Assembly (NCBI GenBank): GCA_031216915.1
Contig: CM062290.1
Location: 257,710,291 to 257,774,290 of the forward strand
Origin: Pictodentalium vernedei
Taxonomy: Eukaryota; Mollusca; Scaphopoda; Dentaliida; Dentaliidae
DNA: 64,000 nt
Direction of reading: 5' to 3'
The notes beneath the pieces were generated by a model. That model was not told the DNA's origin and ran no database searches. It saw only the letters and a list, made by a program, of their open reading frames with translations. The translations under genes were made by a program, and so were the position numbers. Below are positions 45,701-57,904 of the stretch, in pieces. Position 1 is the first letter of the stretch; every line of letters begins with the position of its first letter.

Positions 45701-46344
45701 CACATCCCCTATGGAGGGGTATAACTCACACCAGACGTGGTCGAGTCAGGAGGGCCCGAAACGACAGCGTTCCACACCACCTGCGGGTGCGGAAGAAACA
45801 GCCACGAGAACGCACCAAGGCGAGGACAAAAGGAATTGCCCTAAATAAAGGAGCCGAACCGGATAAAACCGAGGTGAGTGCAGTAGAAGAAAAAGGTGAA
45901 CTCAACAGATACAGAAACTAGAAGAACACCCTCAACTACGTGAGAAGGTGGCAGAAAAAAAAACGGTGTGTACACGACAGAACCCAGACGGCCGACAGGG
46001 ACCGAAAAAACAGAAATTCAGCCCTCAACAGAGTGAAGAAATCCTGTCCAGACAGTCCCTGATTGACACCTAACTCCAATAACAATTAAATTTATCAACT
46101 GAAAAATTTCATTGTCGAACCACGTTGACACTATGTCGAAAAAACATTCGCGAAAACGGAATAGTAAATAATACACAATGAGAATGTGGCTGAAAATATT
46201 AACGAGAATATATAAAACACAGTCCTGTTATTATACGATCTTCAGATCCATAATTCCAGTCACAGGAAAACCATTATCGACGAGTTGAATTATCACTGTT
46301 TCATAATGCATATGGCGGAGACACACCCTTCACGTGTCTCGGAT

Positions 46345-46604
46345 AAAAAAAAAGAATGAGTCATTAGCGACGCATATGCGCACTGGCAACGGAAGTCATG
46401 GAGTTGTACTTGGAAGAGAGCGTCCCGTACTTGGTCTGCACCGGTTGCGTCCCAGTTTTGGCTTATTTTTTCTTGGTGCTTTTACACCACTTTTCTTTCC
46501 CAAATTGCTTGGGAAAGATGAAAATAGAGAGTATATTATCCGAGTTAGGGACTTCCACTGTAGTGCGAGCCTGTAGTAAACAACTGTGGGTAGTTTGATA
46601 AGAA
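46345..46604. repeat. DIRS-C right inverted terminal repeat
   Basis: gaatgagtcattagcgacgc ... aagaaat, inverted match to 41468-41734. Confidence 0.85.
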
Positions 46605-46606
46605 AT

Positions 46607-46665
46607 TAATTGGCGATTTTTTAGAATAGCGCTGGCCAGTTTTGGCCGTTACGTTGGGTAAAGAG
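46607..46665. mobile_element. P-family MITE, right part after DIRS-C
   Basis: taattggcgattttttagaa, gcgctggccagttttggccg, ttgggtaaaga, then TTAA; completes the MITE begun at 41261. Confidence 0.8.
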
Positions 46666-46669
46666 TTAA

Positions 46670-48105
46670 CCTCCATATTCTACAATTTAGCCCAAGGTAA
46701 CTGACATCATAAGAGCATTCCTTTTCAGTTATGAAAACTCTTCTATGCAGGTATGTACAATTAGAAATTAGGCTGAAATGAAAAAAGGTTACCTTAACTT
46801 TTTCAGACAAACAATTATTTTCAGGTAACCCTTTTTCAGGGAGCTGATGAAGCTTCAAAATTTGATTTGGTTTCAAACAATCCTGATAATTCAATTCGAG
46901 TTGCACTGAATCTGAAAGTTTAGAATCATTGGGATGCTCTCAAAATCCAACCAAATGTCTCTTCTTGAACTCTTCTTCTATCATCAGGTCTCCATTACAG
47001 GAGACCTGATGAAGGGAGATGAGTTCAAGGAAGTTCCGCTTCCGAAACTAGTCTGAATTAATTCTGGAATATTTCACATTTTTGACTGTTAAGTTGCCGA
47101 TTCAAAAACCTCTACCTGATTCAATTCAGGATTTGTTTCGACCCAAAATTTGAAATTTGCGGGTCACTAATCACAGTCTTCTGTGTTCCCTCATAAAATA
47201 ATTCATTATAGAGCCCACAATTTGTTATGTTATTCTTTTTGATTGTTAAAGAAAATGTACTGTACACAAAAACAAGAGATGTTACTGCACATTATGAAAA
47301 TGAGAATTAATAGGAATGCCGACAACAAAAAGTTAATCAAAACAAACTGAATAAACATGATGACTGGCAAACAGAACAGTGTTGAATATTAGCAGAAATG
47401 AGGTGTGAGATAACTGAAACTAAAATCATGACAAAGATGGATATGCCCTCATGCCCCATCATCACTGATGCCCAACCCCAAATTTACCCACTACTCAATC
47501 TCACCAATAGAGCGCAAACCCATCAAATGTGGCCACAGGATACTAATGCCACTGCTTTTCCATAAACCTTTATGAAGGCAAATTTAAAAAAAAAAAAAAT
47601 AAAAAATTGGTAAAGTAAAATTTGATTTATTGCCCTGAAACTGTAAAATATACTGTTTTTCACCAAGTCAAGGGGAATAACACTGGAAACAGAAAATATG
47701 AATATGACTGAATGTGAACATGATCTGTATTTTGTCATTGCAAACAAAACTGTACATGTTTACAAACTGATACCTGCAAACTCAACTTCCTGTTTGGAAA
47801 TCATAAAATATATTATTTTTCACTAACTTTAGGGGACCTACTCTAGAACAGAGAATGTGCATATGGCAAAATGAGAATGTGATCTGTATTTTGTCATTTG
47901 AAATTTATATAATCTGCAAAAATTTCAAATACACTTCTTAATGCATACTCAATTTATTATCTGGAAACCAAAAAGTTGTATTTGTATGTTCGGGCATATG
48001 GGATTATGGATGTATGGATGGACAAGGCTAAAACTTAACATCTCCTATGGTTTAGTACTAATGACACTGCTCTAACAATACCACTGACATATACATATTA
48101 ATTAC
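46670..48105. other. Intron without recognisable gene
   Basis: AT-rich. A short duplicated section (tgattcaattcaggatttgt-type, near 46850-47120, related to 41030-41120) and two copies of tatttgtcatt-gcaaac-type sequence near 47640-47900 suggest old repeats. No exon seen. Confidence 0.45.
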
Positions 48106-48189
48106 CTGTTTAGCTCGCTGATAAATTATACCAAATTTTAATGTATTTGATAATATGTGTTCATCAAAGGATAATATCATATCTGATCC
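48106..48189 (-). CDS. RAP1GAP: Rap1GAP-like gene, exon 4 in window (FDEH region)
   Basis: Exon of 84 nt, 28 codons in phase 0 at both ends, with a TTTTTCAG acceptor and a CAG/GTAATT donor. It encodes GSDMILSFDEHILS followed by NTLKFGIIYQRAKQ. The FDEH-x-x-S-N-x-x-KFGxIYQ pattern is a hallmark of RapGAP proteins and lies near the start of the catalytic fold. It is separated from the next exon by about 8.6 kb of intron holding DIRS-C and an interrupted MITE. Confidence 0.9.
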
Positions 48190-48710
48190 CTGAAAAAAAA
48201 AGTTCCAATTTTTAAAAGGTATCCTCATAAAGTTTTATGTTGAAGAGACAATTTGGTGATCAGTCAGCAAACAACATATTGGCCAAACCAATAGTTAGAG
48301 GATTTGTACTCATTCAACCCAACAGCCCATTGGACGGTTGGGATTAAATTATTACTGAACCTCCCTACAATTACAAAATAAAATTGACCAATCGCTATAA
48401 ACAGTGCTGCATGCAGCAATCCCTTTCAGGAACTACTTACCACGTTGAAAGGGTTAAAATTTACTTTATCATCATCTACCTATAAGTGACAATGTCCATC
48501 TCTGTCTCAATCTTTATCTTACAACAAATATGTATTGAGTCTGCAAATACATGGTTTATTAGTGGCTCCTGATATAAATTCTGTATCCTTCTACTGCAGT
48601 GTATAAATGCATCCTCAGTTATGATTTGTTTACATTACTATTTATAGAACATTACACAAATTTGTGAGACTTGTGAGAATTGTGAGACTGCATATGTTTC
48701 TGCATATTAA

Positions 48711-50370
48711 CCCTTTACCTAACACGAAATGCAGACGACACTTGCAAATACAATTCTTGAGGCACTAATTTTTATTTTTTTTGGCATCAAAAACATAGCT
48801 TATGACCCCCCACTGGAATGAGCTTGTTGAACACGTTCCAATGTGGGGTCATAAGCTATGTTTTTGTGACAAAAAATGAAAATGTAATAATGAAAGTGTC
48901 AATGACACTGTAGCTCAACTTGACAAACTTGAACTTGGTAAGTTATAAATGAAATGGCAAAATTGAAGATCAGAGTAATCCATCAATTTTTAAATGTAAA
49001 CTGTAAGACTGGCTAAAGGAAGAATGTTGATACACAAATGCAGTATGTTCAGAGGTTACTGTAAATGGCAACTTTTTCACAGAAATGAATGCTAATCAAT
49101 AGTTCTTATCGAAAGGTCTTGTCTAATAAGCACACCAAGTTAAACAAGCATGCCAGGTTTCAAAGCAATCCAATCATAACTGTGCCCTGTAGGGTATGCC
49201 AAAGGGAAATATTGAGGTCTGACTAAACTAAGTTCTAAGAACGTTTGCAGTGGCAACATTTTTCGACGGAAATGGAAGAAAATCGATAGCTCCCATCTAG
49301 AGGTCTCCCCAAACAAGCATACCAGGTTTCAAAGCAATCTGATCATAAATGTGCCCTGTAGGGTGTGCCAAAGGGAAATATTGAGGTCTGACTAAACTAA
49401 GTTCTAAGAACGTTGGCAGCGGCAACATTTTTCGACGGAAATGGAAGAAAATCGATAGCTCCCATCTAGAGGTACCCCAAACAAGCATGACAGGTTTCAA
49501 AGCAATCCGATCATAAATGTGCCCTGTAGGGTGTGCCAAAGAGAAATATCGAGGTCTTCTGACTAAACTAAGTTCTAAGAATGTTGGCCGCGGCAACATT
49601 TTTTTACGGAAATTGAAGAAAATCGATAGCTACCATCTAGAGGTCACCCCAAACAAGCATGCCAGTTTCAAAGCAATCCGATCATAAATGTGCCCTGTAG
49701 GGTGTGCCAAAGAGAAATATTGAGGTCTTCTGACTAAACTAAGTTCTAAGAACGTTGACCACTGCAACATTTTTTGACGGAAATTGAAGAAAATCGATAG
49801 CTCCCATTTAGAGGTCTCCCCAAACAAGCATACTAGGTTTCAAAGCAATCTGATCATAAATGTGCCCTGTAGAGTGTGCCAGGGGGAAATATTGAGGTCT
49901 GACTAAACTAAGTTCTAAGAACGTTGGCAGTGGCAACATTTTTTGACGGAAATTGAAGAAAATCGATAACTCCCATCTAGTGGTCACCCTAAATAAGCAT
50001 ACCAGGTTTCAAAACAATCCAATCATAAATGTGCCCTGTAGGGTGTGCCAAAGGGAAATATTGTGGTTTAATTAAGTTCTAAGAATGTTGGCCGCGGCAA
50101 CATGTTTTGACGGAAATTGAAGAAAATCGATAGCTCCCATCTAGAGGTCACCCCAAACAAGCATACCAAGTTTCAAAGTGATCTGATCATAAATGCGACC
50201 TGTGAGGTGTGCCAAAGGAAATTGTGGACGTACGTACTAACGTACTAATGTACTAACGTACGTATGCCGACAGACGAGAAGTGATGGCAATAGCTCAGCT
50301 TGACTTTGTCAAACTGAGCTAAAAATTGAATGGTGAATTTTGTGAATAGCGCTGGCCATTGGGTAAAGGG
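48711..50370. mobile_element. P-family MITE interrupted by a family A element
   Basis: TTAA at 48707-48710 and 50371-50374. Left part to about 48888 with palindromic centre; right part from about 50326 (gtgaatagcgctggccattg ggtaaaggg). Confidence 0.75.
48889..50325 (+). mobile_element. Family A element, copy 4
   Basis: 5' aatgaaagtgtcaatgacact gtagctcaacttgacaaa (starts with the palindrome); 3' gatggcaatagctcagcttg, actttgtcaaactgagcta. The core has seven units of about 170 bp marked by gtttcaaagcaatc and atgtgccctgtagggtgtgc. Before the 3' end is a palindromic run of tactaacgta repeats (50225-50270). Confidence 0.75.
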
Positions 50371-50803
50371 TTAAAAGGAAAAAAAACACTTCTCAAGAAT
50401 GAAATTATTAAATTATGAAACGACATTGCTTTTTTATGTTTCAATATCTCAATTACTGGAAGCATTTAAATTGAAACAACATGCAATTACAGTGCAGAGC
50501 CTTTTCAGAATGTTGAACAAACATGCTCAATAAATTATTCAGATGATTGGAAAAGTTCAAGATAGCTACAAACAGTTTCAACTAAACCAACAAGAGTTTT
50601 AGGAGTTTGGCGATGAAGTCTGAAATGAAAATGATAGTTAATCAAGTGACTGGCGCTACAGTTTAGATTTGTAAGATACATCTATCATCAATATTATATT
50701 TATGTACAAAATGCTGTTTCTATGTCTGTGTTGAGGAGCCTTCGACTCATCAAGATATTTCCTCAGAAAGAAGAGATTGACTCTTATACAACATTCTGTA
50801 AAT

Positions 50804-52619
50804 AAATGAAAGTGTCAATGACACTGTAGCTCAACTTGTTAAGACATGTACATGTAATGTATTTGACACAGCAATGACAAACATCTAGGTAATAACCTGA
50901 TAACAAAGGTACATATAAAGTATTGTAACGGTCTGTACATAAATACTGACCATAGCCTGTAACAAATGTATAGGTAGAGTATTGTAAAGGTGGGTGACAG
51001 TCAGATGCTAAACTAGAAAAGAAATCTTTGAGTCCCAGAGTGGGTCTGACTGAACCCCAAAATATTTGTTCTCATAGCACAGTGATGACAAAGGCACCCC
51101 AAACAACACTCGTTCCTGTCCCAAGGTGAAAACAAAGGTACCCAAGAAGTTTCGTGAAGATCAGTTCATAAATACGAGCTGTATAGAAGTTGTGACAAAA
51201 AACTGATTGGACCTAATTTCGGTACAAAATGGCCACTGGCAGCCATCCTGAATTTTGGACCGCACCCAGAAACACTCGTTCTCGTCCAAAGGTGATAACA
51301 AAGGTACCCAAGAAGTTTCCTGAAGATCGGTTGATAAATACAGCCTCTAGCCCGAGCTGTATTGACATGTGCACTCACAGTGTATAAGTAGCACTGAATA
51401 AATCAAAGTTCATCTAATTTGCATAATTTCTGCACGAGAAAAAAACCCGTACTATTTGTGATGTATTCCATGTTACTAAACATTCATACAAAACTTTATT
51501 CAAATCAGAACTTTCATACACAAGTTCTGTACAAAAGACTGATTGCACTAATTTTGGTACAAAATGGCTGCTGGTGGCCATCTTGAATTTCGGACCATAC
51601 CCAAAAACACTCGTTCTCATCCCACGGTGATAACAAAGGCACCCAAGAAGTTTCGTAAAGATCAGTTCATAAATACGGCCTCTAGCCTGAGCCGTATAGA
51701 AGTTGTGACAAAAAACTGATTGGACCTAATTTTGGTACAAAATGGCCACTGGCAGCCATCTTGAATTTTGGACCGCACCCAGAAACACTCGTTCTCATCC
51801 CAAGGTGATAACAAAGGTACCCAAGACGTTTCGTGAAGATCGGTTCATAAATACAGACTCTAGCCCAAGTCGTATTGACATGTGTACTTACTGCATGTAA
51901 GCAGCACTGAAAAAATCAAAGTTCATCTAATTTGCATAATTTCTGCACAAGAAAAAAACCCGTATTATATGTGATGTATCCCATGGTACTAAACACTCAT
52001 ACAAAAAATTATTCAAATCAGCGCTTTCATATGGAAGTTCAGTGCAAAAATCTGATTGCACCTAATTTTGTACAAAATGGCTGCCATCGGCCATCTTGAA
52101 TTTTGGACCGGACCCAAAAACACACGTTCTCGTCCCACGGTGATACCAAAGGTACCCAAGAAGTTTCGTAAAGATTGGTTCATAAATACGGACTCTAGCC
52201 CGAGCCGTATTGGCATTTGCACTTACAGTGCTGAAAGAAACACTAAATACATTAAAGTTAGTCTAATTTGCATAATTTACGCACAAGAAAAAAACCCATA
52301 TTGTATGTGATGTATCCCATGGTACTAAACATTCATACAAAAAATTATTCAAATCAGCGCTTTCATATGGAAGTTCTGCACAAAAATCTGATTGCACCTA
52401 ATTTTGTACAAAATGGCTGCCAGCGGCCAACTTGAATTTCGGATCGGATCCAAAAACACTCGTTCTCGTCCCATGGTCATAATAAAGGTACCCAAGACGT
52501 TTCGTAAAGATCGGTTCATAAATATGGCCTCTAGCCCGAGCTGTTTTGAACTGTTGATGGACAGACGGACAACTGGCCATGGCATAAGCTCAAATTTGGC
52601 TTCGCCAAAGTTGAGCTAA
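50804..52619 (+). mobile_element. Family A element, copy 5
   Basis: 5' aatgaaagtgtcaatgacac tgtagctcaacttg; 3' ggcataagctcaaatttggc ttcgccaaagttgagcta. The core is a different tandem array: units with aaaatggccactggcagcc, cactcgttctcatcccaagg, acccaagaagtttcgt and cgtataatt-type links, also found in copy 2. Confidence 0.75.
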
Positions 52620-53640
52620 CAAAATGATGATAATATATGCAGAATGAAAGGAGCTGTGCATTTCAGCATTTATAAGATATTAAACTCAAATTATGCACCG
52701 GGAGTAATTTTGTCTTGGAACTTTACCCTTTCCAAACACGCCTTAAGTGGATAACAAATTAAACACACATGTAGTAGAATTTCCACTCAGGAAATGGTTA
52801 TTAAATTCTGAGGAAAAAACATATGTATGAACAGGTCTAGCATCGAGTTCCACTTGCTAAAACCCTTTTTGTGCTTCTTTACCCTTTAGCCAATGTACAC
52901 CATATCAAAATTTGTTAAATTTTAATTATTTTCAACAGAATGCTAGTTATAAAATACTGTGATTACCAAAGTGAACATAGAATTTCAACTGAGCTGCAAC
53001 TGCATCAAAATATTTTTTGTCCATTTTCCTTGGTGAACCACTGTTGAATCTTACCTGTTTAATAATTTTCACCCACCACTAAGGTACTGAGACATATAAA
53101 GTCGTGTGAGACAGCTGGGAGAGTTATGCCTGTTTCACCCCACCCACACCACAGCTATCTCACCTCTACCCATGTGACAAACTTATTTGCATAATTAATT
53201 AGCACTGGAACTATTTAATCATCACAAATCACATCTGCACATGTATAAACAAACAAAATGGAAGGCTGTTTTGATTCAGAAAATATGACTGACTTTATAA
53301 ATCGAAACCACAACACTCTGAAGAAAAACTTCAGCACACCTCAAATTGCTCTATCAATTCATTGGAGAGAACTATACATCGGATATCATTATGCCCTGTC
53401 AAACTGATGTACTTGTCTGGAAATTCCATGTGCAGACATGTCAATTTTATTTGAGATCGCTTCAGTGCACTAACCCTCAATGTGCGGTGCTAGTCTGCAA
53501 GTTTTGAAGTATATATCTTTTGTATATACCAGACTTCTCGACAAGCTTTCCAAATATCTTATTGGGTTTTTTTCTAGAATGAACACACTAAGAATTATTT
53601 TTTCCTGGAAAATATGGGATTCTCTGATTAATGGCGTCGC
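52620..53640. other. Intron without recognisable gene
   Basis: No exon or clear element; a weak P-type fragment near 52880-52930 (taccctttagccaatgtaca). Confidence 0.4.
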
Positions 53641-53644
53641 ATCC

Positions 53645-53830
53645 CTAAAATGGTGGGAGAAAAATCATCCTCGAAGGGTATCTGGGTGGGACGGGAAATC
53701 TCACCTTCGGGGCAAGATATCTGAGCCACTTGGCAAGCCTAATGTCTGGCTCAAATATGTTGCTCCTCAGGTGAGATTTCCCCATCCCACCCAGATACCC
53801 ACTGAGGATAATAATAATCTCATTGCATGC
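53645..53830. repeat. Foldback repeat F (copy 1)
   Basis: gaagggtatctgggtgggac ... gtcccacccagatacccac-type inverted arms with gcaagatatctgagcc near the centre. Confidence 0.6.
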
Positions 53831-54044
53831 TGATGGTGGATATTCCTGCCCAAGACAGGAAATCTGCACAAAAATAAGTATAATCTGAGCACATTTCACA
53901 ATATTTTTCCCATGCAAATTGAATTGACTGTTTGACAAATGACTGATTTCAAGAGAAAAATTTACATGAATTTTTCATCAAGTTTCATCTGCAGCCATGA
54001 CTAGATTTGGTGTAAAATATTTTAAAAATACTCAGTGGGTTAAG

Positions 54045-54292
54045 AGTTAACTAGTATTGTGGTGGAACCCCATATTTGGGCTTTACTCTAAAACACAGAC
54101 TCCAAAGATTGAAGTCTCCATATTCTGTGGAGGTGCTTCATATGTTCTTAGAAGTGCAGTTATTTTGTTTGCAAGGATCTGCTTTATTACAATTTATGGG
54201 AGAGTGCCTATAGGCACTCTAAACTGTAACAAGAACAAGACTCGGGAACAAATTCTGACAATCAAAAATAATTTGGCACTCTACTAGGTAAG
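54045..54292. mobile_element. Hairpin MITE (family of 24796-25055), diverged
   Basis: gttaactagtattgtgg start, central atgggagagtgcctataggc actct, end ttggcactctactagg. Confidence 0.5.
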
Positions 54293-54484
54293 CAAGACCA
54301 TTGAATCTCAGATGCTATCTTCATTCGTTTTTCTTGATTCAGTCTTGATTTCACAATACTTTATTTATAAATATCAACCCACAGGGGTAACTACATTGCA
54401 TCCAGAATGCAATATGCTATAAAAAGATACTGTTTTACTGATCCTAGTACTATAATATGGTTGAAAAAGAGCAATCCCTGGGTG

Positions 54485-54660
54485 AGACTATTATAATCCC
54501 TGATGGGTACAGGTGTGGGATGGGAAAAGCTCACCCGAGGGCAAGATATTTGGGCCAGACACGAGGCTTGCCGAGTGTCTGGACCAAATATCTTGCCCCG
54601 AGGGTGAGATTTTCCCATCCCACACCCGTACCATCAGGGATTATTTTTCTCCCCCCACCA
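54485..54660. repeat. Foldback repeat F (copy 2), nearly perfect palindrome
   Basis: atccctgatgggtacaggtg / cacccgtaccatcagggat arms; inner gggcaagatatttgg / ccaaatatcttgccc; loop gaggcttgccga. Confidence 0.7.
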
Positions 54661-55429
54661 TACAGTGGTTACGTTAGCCAGAGGTAATCGGCAGTCACGT
54701 GCTGATATAAGCAACTTATTTGGTATTCGTTGTTTTGAAAATCTAATGATACCATCGGAAAGAGCATGCAAAAGTTATGTATATACCAAAGGTATATACC
54801 ACGAAATCGATTAGGAACGGTGGCAGCTTGAGGGTTGAAGAGTTTTAGAGCATCGAACTGTGATCATACTGCATTCCGATGATGTCAATATGAATTAGTT
54901 GGTAGCAAGAAACTGATACGATATGCATAACGTCATAATAACGTTGTAAATGTATAACGTCTCGTGGGTGGGGTGGGATACATCTGTCTCTCCCTGCTAT
55001 CTCACCCTGGACAGACGTATGTTACACATGCAGTGGGGGGAGAAAGATACATCTCACCCACCCACTCCATATAAAACATCAACCTAATTAGCTCACAAAA
55101 GTGCATCTCAGCATTTTTTTTACCACAAGGCACATCACATGACCAGTCTATGAACCCTGATGATCATGTTACACTGACCTTTGGAGGAATGAAAATTATC
55201 CATGATGGGCTTTTCGTATAGGATGGAAAAATCCCACTCAGAGGGCAAGAGATCAACACAAGACACTCTGCAAGTCATGTGTATGGCTCAACTACTTACC
55301 GAATAGGTGAATTTCTCCCATGTCACAAATGAATCCATCAAGGATGATGCAACAGTTTTCTTTTACTTATAGTTTATGACCAAGCCTGAATATAAGCAAC
55401 CTGTCATTTGCAAAATGGGGTCCACAGAG

Positions 55430-55640
55430 GGTGAATTTGCTGATGCTATCCCATACAGTGGGCCAATTTATCATCTAGGTACATCATTCTAGTTTGGCTT
55501 GAGACCTTGATTCAGACTGAGGTTCACAGATGGTAAATTTTGTGATGCTACCCTGCTGTGCGGGGTAGCATCACCATATTCACCCTCTGGGGACCTCATT
55601 TTGCAGAATACAGTCTGCTTATTTTTAGGCTTGTTTATGA
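55430..55640. repeat. Dispersed hairpin repeat (copy 2)
   Basis: Same blocks as 27890-28095: atcccatacagtgggccaat, tgatgctaccctgctgtg, ttcaccctctggggacct. It ends about 100 bp before exon 3. Confidence 0.6.
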
Positions 55641-55740
55641 CCCATCACAGGACATGAGCCCAATGAGCATATCCAAAGACTTCACTGGGTAGATTTGGGT
55701 TTTTTGTTTAGTATACCTTGTTCAGAATTATATAACTTAC

Positions 55741-55794
55741 TAAAGGTGATAAAACTGGTTGACATCTGTCTGTGACAATTTCTTCTGAAAGAAT
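55741..55794 (-). CDS. RAP1GAP: Rap1GAP-like gene, exon 3 in window
   Basis: Very short 54-nt exon, 18 codons in phase 0 at both ends, with a TTTTTTAG acceptor and a strong GTAAGT donor. It encodes ILSEEIVTDRCQPVLSPL. The xRxxPVLxP pattern matches the segment just before the conserved FDEH motif of Rap1GAP. A longer open frame runs past the donor, but only splicing at GTAAGT joins smoothly to the next exon (GSDMILSFDEH). Confidence 0.75.
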
Positions 55795-55936
55795 CTAAAA
55801 AAAAAAAATGGAAATGAATTAACCAATGTAAAATTACTGAAAAAAACTATCTGTTTTAAAATACCCATGCCAACACAAACTTTTCCTCAAACCCAGAAAC
55901 ATGTTGGTTTCGTAAATCTAAATAAGTTGAATGTTT

Positions 55937-56184
55937 TAACTGGTTGAGTGCTAAAAGCCACTATCAGGGCTTTAAAAAAATGAGGGTACTGGACCAAAAG
56001 TAAACATTTTCCTTGCCCATGTTTCATATTCAGTCAAACGCAAATAATATTTTGTTTGTATAAATTTGTTCTTTTACAAATTATTGGAGAGTGCCTATGG
56101 GCACTCTCCAATAATTTGTCATAAAACAAATTTTGAATAACAAATTCCGACCGCCAAAAATAATTTAGCCCACAACCAGTTAAA
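55937..56184. mobile_element. Hairpin MITE (family of 24796-25055)
   Basis: ttaactggttgagtgcta / tagcccacaaccagttaa ends; centre attggagagtgcctatgg gcactctccaat palindrome. Confidence 0.55.
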
Positions 56185-57659
56185 TACTGTTCTCCAACTA
56201 CCAATATTTATTTATTTGTTTTTCAAATAACCTCCTGTGAACTGCGTTTTAACCTGCTTGTTGCAATATGTCTGCACTGAGTACCGACCTAATTTTGATG
56301 CCATGTGCTTTAAGTCCATACTGAGTGCAGAGATATTACACAAAACAAGCTATCAGTTGAAAATAGCATTTTGGAACTCACTTAAAAAACATTTCACAAT
56401 TCAATATAAGTATTTCCATCAATTTCTTGAACCATACACCCAATGTAACAGGCAATCAACTAACCCTATACATTTTCACAGTCTTAGTCTATTTTTATGT
56501 AGTGTGTTATATGGCAGCCTATCAACTAATACTGTGAAATGCCTATGGTTAGTCAATATATGTTAGCTTACAAACTAAGTCTGTGCTCTTTTCTTTCTGG
56601 TTATAAATTAGATCATCTCTAGTATGTGATTAACCCTATGCATTGCACAGTATTAGTGAGTGTAAATTTTCATGTGGTGTGTGATATGGTAAGGCAGTTA
56701 CCAATTTTTTATAACCAGAAAGTGTGACTAACCTTTGTGCAGTGTGCAGACTTAGTTGGGAAGCTAACATATACTGACAAAGCACAGACTTTGCACAGGA
56801 TTAGTCACACCTTCTGGTTATAAAAACATTTCATTATTAAGTGAATAGCTAACCCTGTGCACTGTACTCTCACATCTATATGAACGCTTTACCCAACATA
56901 ATAGCCAAAACCAACCAGTACTATTCTCAAAAAGTGTTCAAACTCAGCTTATGATGCCTTCACTTTCTGGGTACTTCGATACCCCAAATGAAAAATTGCT
57001 TTTTCTCAAGGGAAGAAACTGTACCTTCACCTTGGAAGGAATACACACATTCAATTTTGCTGTTAAAAATATTTTGTACCCCCCCCCCCCCTCCCCTTAA
57101 TTTTGCTTCTTTATACTTCTAGATGCATAAACATATGTAGTCAACAATGGGCGGAGACAAAGCTTAAATTGTGATTGTCAAATCAGATGTCTCATGTATT
57201 ATTTGGAGTATGATAAACTGATAAACTTTATATGCATGTCTGAGTGTGAGAATAACAACTCAAAATAGTTTGAGAGGATCTGGTGTATTTAATAAACTTT
57301 ATTACTGAATTGTGTATTATTACAATCTTACTGTAAAAAATGTGATGACAATGACTATGAAACTGCAGTAAGCTCTATTTACTTTAACCCTTTGAACCTT
57401 AAAGACTGTTTTTCCAGTCCAGGATCGTGATACGACCTGAATTCATAAAGTAGATAGCAGCCCAATCAATTTGTGTGGAAGACCAATCAAGAGTTTCAAT
57501 TGGGGCTGCACGTTGAAAATATTGATTGGTCTTCCCCCAAGTAATGAATATAGACTCTACCAGTTGATGACTCTGAGCTGATATGGAATATACCATCTGA
57601 GTCCAAAGGTTAAACTGCAATAAACTAAAGAGAGGTACAAACAAGGAATCTTTACTCAC
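56185..57659. other. Intron; old repeat relics only
   Basis: Several blocks with cagtgtg/cacagtattagt and ttctggttataa recur in inverted order (56500-56860), a degenerate inverted repeat. C-tract near 57080. P-type fragment at 56880-56960 (gctttacccaacataatagcc). No exon seen. Confidence 0.45.
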
Positions 57660-57738
57660 TGATGCTAATTTTAGTGGTCCCAGTTCATTGCCAAGCTTGC
57701 TGCAGGGCAAAGTTTCATGCAGTGTTTGAGTCTTGGTT
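57660..57738 (-). CDS. RAP1GAP: Rap1GAP-like gene, exon 2 in window
   Basis: Exon of 79 nt with a pyrimidine-rich acceptor ending TTTCAG and a TCA/GTGAGT donor. It encodes (R)TKTQTLHETLP followed by CSKLGNELGPLKLAS. The R-T-K-x-x-T-x-H-x-x-x-P spacing fits the segment that follows the HxRxxLR stretch in Rap1GAP. One base completes the Arg codon from the preceding exon, and the exon ends in phase 0, as the next exon needs. The second half is less conserved, so the boundary rests mainly on splice signals and phase. Confidence 0.75.
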
Positions 57739-57904
57739 CTGAAAAAAAGAACAATAACATATTTATCCTATAATCACCATTAAATAGCTCATTACAGAAA
57801 ATATCATTCACAGCCCATCTAATACAGGATTGACATCAGAAGTCAGTGTTGATGTCGTAAGTTAGTTAATGAGTTGGTTTTGGAAGTAGAACTGAATTAA
57901 TTTT

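Larger units (their letters stand above)
41450..46606 (-). mobile_element. DIRS-C: decayed DIRS retrotransposon of a second family, 5.2 kb
   Basis: ITRs at about 41468-41734 and 46345-46604 are inverted copies with scattered differences (aagtccctaactcggataat, ctttcccaagcaatttggg). ICR at 41802-41900. The minus strand holds gag-like relics (about 45700-43690), RT relics (about 43243-42350) and a recombinase tail (about 42340-42100), all broken. A 5S-headed SINE at 43257-43673 interrupts it. It is shorter than DIRS-A because RNase H and most of the recombinase are gone. Inserted in a P-family MITE in the intron between exons 4 and 5. Confidence 0.88.

Noticed and set aside
56237-56566. 109-residue plus-strand open frame as a gene
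   Set aside because: No conserved motif, composition like surrounding intron, no splice or promoter context supporting it.
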